64,000 nt of DNA from Codonopsis lanceolata. Its lineage: Eukaryota > Streptophyta > Magnoliopsida > Asterales > Campanulaceae. Made by a program: the position numbers and the translations under genes. The DNA lies in assembly GCA_013146195.2 (NCBI GenBank), contig CM028378.1:10903350-10967349 (forward strand), in the 5' to 3' direction. The notes below the pieces were generated by a model. That model did no database searches, was not told where the DNA came from, and saw only the letters and a list, made by a program, of their open reading frames with translations. The stretch's first letter is position 1, and each line of letters begins with the position of its first letter. Shown piece after piece: positions 56,515 to 64,000 of this stretch.

Positions 56515-57560
56515 ATCCAGTCTTCGATCATGAATGCTCTTCATCGGACTCTTTTGTCATGGTGAGCCTTTGCTCGCTGCTTATAGTTGACCATCCTTAG
56601 TTGCGCATCTAGCCTTCTTTCGTCGAGCATGTCAAGGTCTATCGCTTGGGAAAGTTAATTATTCTGCTCACTGTAGTGCGAAACTCGGTATCTAGGCAAG
56701 GCCATTTCTACAGGGATCATTGCTTCAGATCCGTAGGTAAGCGTGAACGGAGTTTCCCAGGTTGGACCCCGGACAGTGGTTCTGATTGCCCACAAGGCCG
56801 ACTGTAGCTCTTCTGCCCATTTCCCAGCTTGCCCCTCTAGGTTTCTTTTGAGTGCATACAATACTTGTTTGTTCCCGGCCTCTGCTTGACCATTGCCTTG
56901 TGGGTAAGCGACGGATGATTGACAATGCTTGACGCCCAGGCGAGCACACTTAGCTGTGAACTTGTTCGAGAATTGAGTGTCATGGTCAGAAATGATTGCT
57001 CGTGGAAGACCGAACCAGCACCACACTTGATCATGGACAAATTTAAGGACATTTACGCCAGAAATCTTATCCAGTTGCTTTGCTTCGATCCACTTGGTGA
57101 AATAGTCGATAGTGACAACCACGTACTTGTACTTGTATTGCGCTAGGGGAAAAGAACTGATAAGATTGATTCCCCACATGTCGAACGGCCAGGCTGCAAC
57201 TACCGGGGTTTGCATAGTAGAGGGTAGCCTTGGTATGTCTGCGTACCGCTGGCATTTGTCACACCCGCGGACATATTTTTCATCATCTCTTCTAAGGGTA
57301 ATCCTGTAGTATCCTGTGCGCAGAATCTTTTTCTGCTAAAGCTCGGGTGCCCGGATGGCCACCACACTCTCTTTCGTGGACCCCGTACAGAACGCCCTCG
57401 GTTAATTCTAGGGGAACACAGCGAAGCATAGGTCTAACCATAGATCGCTTGTATAGGATTCCCCTTACTACCGAGTAGCGACAAGCTTGGCTCCGAATTG
57501 TTGTGGCCTTGACTTTTTCTACGGGCTGAATTCATTGCTCGATGTAGTCCTTGTAGTCGT
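56515..57560 (-). pseudogene. Gypsy integrase
   Basis: From right to left: an HHCC zinc-binding stretch (GHPGTRALAEK ... GCDKCQRYADIPR, about 57360-57230, with a frameshift), then the rve catalytic core in ORF 57215-56655. The core has D in MWGINLI/TIDYFTKWIEA, D in IISDHDTQF, and the E-containing GNGQAEAGNK. After a stop at about 56653 the frame reads QAIDLDMLDERRLDAQLRM, the usual C-terminal extension, and breaks off at the truncation. Confidence 0.8.
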
Positions 57561-57731
57561 CAATCCAGCTCTTGACCGCTGACTCAATGTCCATTACCAG
57601 CAGTGCGTTAATGGCGAGTTTCCAAGTGCTTTCGATCATGGTGGCGGATTTAGTAGTGCTAGATTCACCTCTGCGATCTTGGATAAGTAATCTGCTCGCA
57701 TGTTGTCAGCTCGATCAATTCTGGTGATCTC

Positions 57732-58034
57732 CTAGAACTTGAAATTCTTCAAGATTTCCTTGACAAGCTCGCAGTATTTGACCAAGGAAGGGTGGTGCAC
57801 CATGTACTCCCCCTGGACTTGGTTCGCTACTAGTTGTGAATCCGAGTACACTGTGACCACTTCAACGCCCATATTGGCTGCGAGCTCGAGGTCAGCGATG
57901 ATTGCTTCATATTCGGCCACGTTATTGGAAGCAGGGAACTTGAATTGGAGGGCTAATTCGAACTCCGTGATCTGCTTGGGAGCTATGAGAAGGATGCCGG
58001 CTCCGCTCCCGACTTTGCTCACTGCCTCGTCCAC
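57732..58034 (-). pseudogene. Second (archaeal-type) RNase H domain
   Basis: GSGAGILLIAPKQITEFELAL, then FPASNNVAEYEAIIADLELA and VYSDSQLVANQVQGEYMVH match the additional RNase H of Tat-lineage gypsy elements, with the catalytic D (VDEA), E (AEYEA) and D (SDSQ) visible. An in-frame stop precedes VDEA. Confidence 0.8.
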
Positions 58035-58107
58035 CTAAAGGTCCCAACAATAGGCCGGCCGAGGCTGAGGAAGATGTTCGTGCCCATACTCTGTTGGTTG
58101 TTGAGCT

Positions 58108-58587
58108 TCAGATTCCTTTTGCTTGCTGAGTAAAGCTTGTATCTACTAAGAAGTCAGCCAAGGCTTCAGCCTTGATTGCCCGTATGGTCAAGTAGTCGAT
58201 GTGGAATTCAGTTAGCTCGATTGACCAGTTGAGTAGTCTACCTGATGATACGGGCTTGTAGAGGATTTTGCGCAGTGGCGCGTCTATGTATACTATGATT
58301 ACATGTGCAGAAAAATAAGCCTTTAGCTTTCGGGCAGCTATGACAAGCGAGTAAGCTAATTTTTCTACATTAAAATAACGACCCTCAATAGGACTGAGGG
58401 CCTTTGATACATAATACACATGTTTTTGAATTCCTACCTCCTCTCTAACTAAAACAGCGGCTACAGCCTGGTCTATGACCGCTAGATACACGTACAAAGG
58501 CTCCCCGGGTATGGGGCTGCTAAGGAGTGGAGGATTGCCAAGATATTCCCTGACTGCTCTAGGGCTCTGGCACATTCTTCGTTCCAT
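58108..58587 (-). pseudogene. Gypsy RNase H (first)
   Basis: PLYVYLAVIDQAVAAVLVRE, HVYYVSKALSPIEGRY and EKLAYSLVIAARKLKAYF are the expected Ty3-type RNase H blocks. It overlaps the RT ORF in another frame, showing a frameshift near 58530. Confidence 0.8.
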
Positions 58588-59633
58588 TCGAACCCTTTAC
58601 TGCCGCGCAAGATCTTGAAGAACGGAAGGCACTTGTCCGGTGACCGGGAGATGAAGCGACCAAGGGCGATGATTCTGTCGTTTAGTGGCTGGATGTGCTT
58701 GATGCAATAAGGCTGCTCCATCTCAAGTAAAGCCTGGATCTTCTCCAGATTTGCCTCTATCCCACGCTGGTTGACCATAAATCTGAGAAATTTCCCTGCT
58801 CGGACCCCAAACGCGCACTTGCTCGGATTCAGCTTCATATTGTGTTTGTGCAGATTGGCAAATGTTTCAACGAGGTCTAGAGTATGGTCGCGGCCTCTGG
58901 TTTTGATTACCATGTCATCAATGTAGGCCTCCATGTTTCTGCCAAGCTGGGAGCCAAAGACCTTGTTGACCATGCGTTGATAAGTGGCCCCTGCATTTTT
59001 CTGTCCAAAGGGCATCATCTTATAGCAGTAAAGGCCCCCGGCTGCCCAGAAAGCTATTTTGGCTTTGTCTTGCTCGTTCATTCTTACTTGGTGGTACCCT
59101 GAGTACGCATCCAGAAATCTTATCATTTCAAACCCGGCCATGGCATATACGAGCATGTCGATGCGTGGCAGCGGGTAGCAGTCTTTTGGGCAGGCTTTGT
59201 TAAGGTTCACGAAGTCAACGCACATGCGCCATTTGTCGTTGGCTTTTTTGACCATCACCACATTTGCTAGCCAGGTTGGGTACTGGATCTCTTCGATGAT
59301 GTCGGCCTTCAAGAGCTTTTCAACCTTTGTTTTGATCGCTGCACTTTTCTCGGGGGAGTACTGCCTTGGTCGCTATTGAATGGGTCGAAAAGTTGGATCG
59401 ACATTCAAGTCATGGCGAGCAATGCTTTCACTGATTCTATGCATATCCTCAATGGTCCATACGAACACATCAAGGCTGCTCTTGAGCAATTCGATCAATT
59501 TTCCCCGAGCTTCAGGAGGCATGGCCTTCCAGAATTTAATTTTTTGCTCGGGATAAGCAGGGTTGATGATGATCTCTTCCATTCCGCCCTTTGGTTGGAT
59601 CTCGGGTTCGTCTCGAACTTGCAAAGTATCCAT
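58482..59633 (-). pseudogene. Gypsy reverse transcriptase
   Basis: ORF 59312-58482 contains WRMCVDFVNLNKACPKDCYP, FLDAYSGYHQVRM, the catalytic EAYIDDMVIK (YxDD box intact) and the thumb region KCAFGVRAGKFL. The preceding piece (59633-59373) is the protease-RT linker, interrupted by a stop near 59375. The active site looks intact but the polyprotein frame does not. Confidence 0.85.
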
Positions 59634-59696
59634 TTCAATGTCTTGTGCCTCGGGACACCGGGACTTACGCCAAGAGTTTGTTGGTGCTGGAGTGTG

Positions 59697-60260
59697 CTAG
59701 GCCTCGTCAACCTGCATCAGTACCGCTGTTCCAGATGCTTCCCCGAGCTCAATATTGTTAATGGAGATCGGGCTCGGTGTGATGCTAGTAGCGGGTTCCT
59801 TCTCAAGAGTTGTGGCTGTTTGCTTGAGAGTGTCCACGATCAGCCTCTGTTTCTTCCTTTGGGAATCTCGAACATACCCTCGCATTGCCCGTGGCTTACT
59901 GTTGAGAATCCCCACTCCAGCCTCAGTGTAGAACTTAGCCTTTTGGTGGGGAATGGAAGTGACCATCTGAAACTTGGCCATGGCCGGGGCACCCAGGATG
60001 CAGTTGCAAGCGGATTTGAGATCAATCACCAGAAAAGTAATCATCTCTGTTCGCGTTTGAGCCTCGTCTCCCATGAAGACCTCCAACTCGATGGTGCCCT
60101 TGACACTCACTTGATGGTTGGTGAACCCTTCAAGCTTCCCCAGATAAGGCTTGAGCCTGGTGTCTGACAACTCTAACCCCTTGAAGCAAGAGTAGTACAT
60201 GATGTCTCTACATGCCCTAGTGTCCAGCAGCACTCTATGTACTTGCCAATTTTTTACCAC
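59697..60260 (-). pseudogene. Gypsy aspartic protease
   Basis: VHRVLLDTRACRDIMYY corresponds to the retropepsin core, but the catalytic D-T-G has become D-T-R. Downstream LGKLEGFTNHQVSVKGTIEL and CNCILGAPAMAKF (flap and C-terminal blocks) are well preserved. Confidence 0.75.
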
Positions 60261-60347
60261 ACAGGAAATAACTAGCAGTTGCTCGGATGCTAGAGATGTG
60301 CTCGCTAGCTCCCTGCGGGTGAAGTAGATACTGGGCTCACCTACTCG

Positions 60348-62378
60348 CTATATTGCTGAAGAGTACATGGCCTTAGACAGGGAGTATATATGCTTCCATA
60401 TCTGAGTATTGGACGAGAGCTCTTCATGGATCACATTAACTACCCCCTGAATCTGAGGGGCCTGGCCACCTCTTCCTCTTGGGGGCCTCCTTTGTCGGTC
60501 ATTATTTGCATTGTTGCCCGCTCCCTGATCCCTTTTGAAGCGATCCAATTTACCTGCATTAATCAACTTCTGTATTTCTCGCTTCAACACATTGCATTCC
60601 TCTGTTGTATGGCTGCTACCATGATGGTAATCGCAATACTTCATGTTGTCCCAGGTATGAGTGAGCTCAGGGTCAAGCGGGTAGGGAACTGGCAAAGCAT
60701 CCCCAATCTGGAACATGATCTCCTCGTAGGTAGTGTTCAGCGGGGTGAATTGTAATTCATTGAATCTTTGTCCATGAGTTGATGTGCGCTTCATGTCTCT
60801 GCTCGGGAGGTTATTCCCCCTGGCTCTAGTCAGCTGGCATGGCCGAGCTGTCTTAAGTCTTGTCTTTGTTCTTGGGCTTGTCGCCCTTGACATTCTCAGT
60901 CGAGCAGAAGAGGTGGGAGTTGGCCAATAGCTCTCCCTTTGAGGCATTCGGATTCATAGCCAGCATTGTTTTCAAGAGGCCGGCTCTCATATTATTTACG
61001 TAGCAGAACGTGATCTCGAGGATCACTGGTAGTCGTTACCTGATCGAGCATCTCCTTGAACCTTTTTAAGTAGCTGATGTATGACTCGTGATCACCCTGC
61101 TTGATCTTATTGAGATCAAATCTGTTTTTGGGCGTGGGACCTGTTGTGCCAAACTCCTCCAAGAACTTTTCTCGAAGCATCTCCCAGCTGCCAATCGATC
61201 CCCGGGGGACTCTGCCAACCACGCCTGTGCTTTTCCCTGAAGAGCACCCTCAAATGCTCGCATCTTTAGAGCCTCCACGTAAGTGACCATCCGGATTTGT
61301 GCCTCGAATGATCTGAGCTAGTCACTTGCCCGCGTCTTCCCAAAATACTTTTCAAACTATGGAAAGATGACTCCTTACACGGGTGGCGCGTTCTCGATTT
61401 CTGGAGTGAACGGACTGCCCTCCAGCTGCTTCGGAGCTCTATAACCGGGCTTGGCCACGGCTAAATTGGCCATTTGTTTGCCCATGTCTCGCTTCATGGC
61501 CTCCATCCGCTCGGACAGTTGTTTTTCTGCGTCCACGGTGAGTTTGGACAAGTGGGCGGGGTCTGACTACCGACTGCGCGCTGGTTCTAGGCAAAAGGTT
61601 GGTTCATACGAAGCTTCCGCTTCTCGCTCAACTCGTGGCTTGTGCCTAGCCTGGGATGACTCTCCCTCTACATATTCACGGGCTTTGCGATGACTGTGGC
61701 TCTCAACCCAGGCATGGTGATCTTGTCTACGATGATGCTTGTGGGAAAGATTCTGGCAGCTGTATCTACTTTCCGCCTGATCATCTGTATTCTGCATTTC
61801 ATTGGCTTGCTTTTAGGGTACGTGAATGACGGAAGGAATCCGTCGGCTCGGAGCGAGCAAAGGTTGGGAGGCCTGGCCATCACCAACAAGTGCTGGATTG
61901 CTGAGAACGAGCAGAGCCAAATCTGCAACTTGAACCGGGGCATGGCCCAAGGCGAGCAATTACTGATTGAGTACATACATCTTGTTGTAATACACCGCTT
62001 GGATTTGCAGAGCAGTGTCTGTTGGTTAGGGGTTTGCCGAGGCTGGCTAACTTGACTTCCCTGACCATTTTCCCGCTGACGGTTCAGTTGAATCCTTAAG
62101 TCTTGAGCACGAGCATCCCTCTGCTTGTTGATGACTTGGCGAGCATCTCGCTGGCTTGTTTGATTCTGGCTAGCATGATGAGACAGCTGCTCCTCAACAT
62201 AAGGGACATTTTCATCGTGAGCCGCGTGCCATGCCACGACCTTTTGATTCCTTGTTTGGACCCCTTGGGGAGCCCTTGGTGGCAAGTCCCCAAGTGGTGG
62301 GTTGTTGTTTCCAGCCAGATGGCTGTCAGCCTGGTGGTGGCTAATGATGACGTGATGCTTGCTTCCCTTGCCAGCCAT
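60348..62378 (-). pseudogene. Gypsy Gag, frameshifted
   Basis: It starts MAGKGSKHHVII (62378) and runs as a Gln/Asn-rich N-terminus to about 62000, then shifts frame. The Retrotrans_gag domain is at 61222-60992 (LREKFLEEFGTTGP, YLKRFKEMLDQV). The C-terminal part (60947-60348) has KYCDYHHGSSHTTEECNVL (a Cys/His cluster), then an Arg-rich RRPPRGRGGQ tail. Frame changes near 62000, 61560, 61300 and 60960. Confidence 0.75.
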
Positions 62379-62442
62379 TACAATAACACATATTTTGAGA
62401 ATCTTACCGGAAAACCTTGAAGAAAGTTTTGAAACTTAAAAT

Positions 62443-62460
62443 TTCCTGGCAACGGAACCA
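62443..62460 (-). promoter_or_regulatory. Primer-binding site (tRNA-Asp type, degenerate)
   Basis: Minus strand TGGTTCCGTTGCCAGGAA, three bases after the LTR end, resembles the TGGCGCCGTTGCCGGGGA site of Tat/Athila elements with a few substitutions. Confidence 0.7.
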
Positions 62461-62463
62461 AAC

Positions 62464-63255
62464 TGATGTGACAAAAATGCAGCTTGGGCCGTCCATGTGA
62501 TGGGTTGGATATCTGGGTTTGATCTGCCTCCTTGAACGTGGTTAAGAACACTAAAGAACCTTAGTTGAAGTGCAAGACTTGGCCTTGCGAAACCACTCCG
62601 GCGTAAGAGTAAGTATCGTATGTATAAGTCAAAAGAGAATTTGACAAAGGTTCTAGGCTCAAGGAAGTATGCGTACCTTGTTTGTGGTTTATGGAGGGGT
62701 ATTATTGGCCCCAATTGACCTAAAATCCTGATGAGATTTAGTTTCCATTGATACCCAGCCAATTAATGGTGGAATCCCTTAATTGTAGGCATGACAGATG
62801 ACTAGCTGCGTGAATGTAGGAGCAGATAAGGCAAGTGTTCTGCTCGGATAAGGAAACCTTTGACTTGTATTGGGGAGCAAGTTTCTGGAGTCTCCGGCTA
62901 GATGCGTGCCTAGGCGAGCAAGGCTCTGTCCGGCTATCTGGTGCAAACTGATTTGAGGTAAGTGTAGATCTCGGGCGTGGCCCCTGGTCGGGCAGGCAAG
63001 GCTAGTGCTCGACCAGGTTTGGACGAGATGAATTAGATTCTTTGCCCGGTGTGAGTGTGGTCCCCGGGCATGGCCCCTGGTCGAACAGACAAGGCCTATG
63101 CCCGGCGAGGCTTATGTTGGAGTTGCTTTATCCATTGCTTGATGCCTTGTTACTTTGTCCTCCAGGCTGGCAGGTCCCACACTAATTTTACACGTGATTG
63201 ACACGTGATGATGGCTCATGCTTTGCTCGTGACCTGGCTTGGGCCGGGCACATCA
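62464..63255 (-). repeat. 5' LTR of the Tat-type gypsy element
   Basis: 792 bp. On the minus strand it starts TGATGTGCCCGG and ends CACATCA, a 7-bp terminal inversion. GC-richer than its surroundings, with repeated CCCGG-type motifs. No partner LTR is present in the window. Confidence 0.75.
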
Positions 63256-63574
63256 GAATTAATTAGCCCATGACAAATTTACTTATTTGACCTTATTAAA
63301 TGGTGAGTGATTTAATAAATTATGGTTATTTTTGTGCAAATATTATCTTTTATCATGATAAATTTACTTTTTTGTCTTTAAATAAATGGTGGATGGTTTA
63401 ATAAATTAAATGTTAATTTTGTTCATATATTAATTTGTAAAAGACAACACACAATTTTATAGTATCGATAGTTTATATGCCCACATTTTTGTAACATCAC
63501 AAAATTCATAATTTTTGTAGAAAACCAATATTCAAATCCTTTTAGAAGAAAATAAACTAAATCAAAAGGAAATT

Positions 63575-63633
<59 letters not shown>

Positions 63634-64000
63634 AATTTACATTAAGCACAAAAAAACTACATTTTGAAACATTTTAAAGATAAACAGTTAAATTAAATGT
63701 CTATATCTTGGGACTAAAATGTGTACAAAATATAAAGATCTCCATATCTAAACTCTAAGAGTTACAAAATAAAAAATACATCAATAACTGAGTGAAGGAG
63801 AGATGTTTGTTTGTCCTTAAATAAAAAATTGGAAGAGAATAAATGTCATATGCTAGTAAAATTAATTAATTCCATCCTGCATCCGACCTTTAATTTGATT
63901 AATAATTATTAATTATGTATACATATTACAAATAAGACAAGATAAACTAAAAGTTACACACAAGAAGCAAAATTATGTTCATTATGTTGGACGAAAATCT
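63256..64000. other. AT-rich sequence with (TA)n
   Basis: No gene. A (TA)n tract occupies 63578-63631. An imperfect repeat of the GGTG(A/G)(A/G)TG(A/G)TTTAATAAATTA type occurs near 63300 and 63390. Confidence 0.6.

Larger units (their letters stand above)
56515..63255 (-). mobile_element. Tat-type Ty3/gypsy element, 3'-truncated
   Basis: In minus orientation the element has a 792-bp 5' LTR (62464-63255), a tRNA-Asp-type primer site (62443-62460), gag, protease, RT, RNase H, a second (archaeal-like) RNase H and integrase. It then stops near 56515 with no 3' LTR. The extra RNase H and the primer type are hallmarks of the Tat (Retand/Ogre) lineage. Multiple frameshifts and stops make it defective. 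Confidence 0.85.

Noticed and set aside
59376..60167. Plus-strand 263-codon ORF
   Set aside because: Exact antisense of the gypsy protease and linker region; codons follow the minus-strand protein, so it is a shadow.

Overview
The window is nuclear DNA from a flowering plant, most likely a eudicot. It is AT-rich and intron-containing, and it is packed with plant-type transposable elements: a Helitron with a Rep/PIF1-helicase gene, a Sirevirus-type Ty1/copia element with an env-like third ORF, a Tat-type Ty3/gypsy element with two RNase H domains, a Mutator-like element, Stowaway and Tourist MITEs, and an L1 LINE tail. There are no bacterial features and no CRISPR, rRNA or convincing tRNA gene. 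Most open reading frames in the window are antisense or out-of-frame shadows of decayed elements.

Layout, left to right. 1-4.3 kb: AT-rich sequence with one small unidentified ORF, a Tourist-like MITE and a GGGTTGAAACGGGT-rich repeat. 4.3-9.2 kb: remnant of a B3 transcription factor gene, then copy 1 of a segmental duplication (copy 2 at 47.1-49.85 kb) that was interrupted by a 1,526-bp Mutator-like element with a 9-bp target duplication. 9.4-11.7 kb: two non-autonomous Helitrons joined head to tail. 11.7-18.4 kb: a larger Helitron on the minus strand with a frameshifted Rep-helicase gene whose N-terminal exon has been tandemly multiplied. 18.4-23.3 kb: AT-rich sequence, a Helitron fragment, local tandem repeats and a LINE 3' end.

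23.48-38.66 kb: a 15.2-kb Sirevirus-like insertion bounded by 1.27-1.29-kb LTRs and a 5-bp target duplication (CTTTT). Inside it lies a second, inverted partial copy. The two copies meet head-to-head at a 100-N assembly gap, so the interior is either a nested insertion or a scaffolding artefact. 38.7-45.7 kb: duplicated non-coding segments, a Stowaway MITE, an SMXL (SMAX1-like) gene fragment, a Helitron 5' end beside a (TA)n tract, and a solo copia LTR.

45.89-46.80 kb: the only stretch that looks like a conserved host gene. It holds five minus-strand exons with intact splice sites encoding most of an RPB4-like subunit of RNA polymerases IV and V (NRPD4/NRPE4), a component of RNA-directed DNA methylation. 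Its N-terminal exons are not visible. 47.1-49.85 kb: copy 2 of the segmental duplication. 50.4-56.4 kb: a possible old LTR and a Tourist MITE, followed by a 3.9-kb gypsy-type element carrying only gag and protease between two similar LTRs. 56.5-63.26 kb: a minus-strand Tat-type gypsy element with one LTR, a tRNA-Asp-type primer site and a frameshifted polyprotein, truncated at its 3' end. 63.3-64 kb: AT-rich sequence with (TA)n.

Nothing here looks like a coordinated multi-gene system. The interest lies in transposon architecture (exon amplification in a Helitron gene, a Helitron array, a spliced env-like start codon, an empty-site proof of MULE insertion) and in a partial RdDM polymerase-subunit gene embedded among the elements that pathway normally silences. 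All identifications are from reading the sequence; no database search was run.
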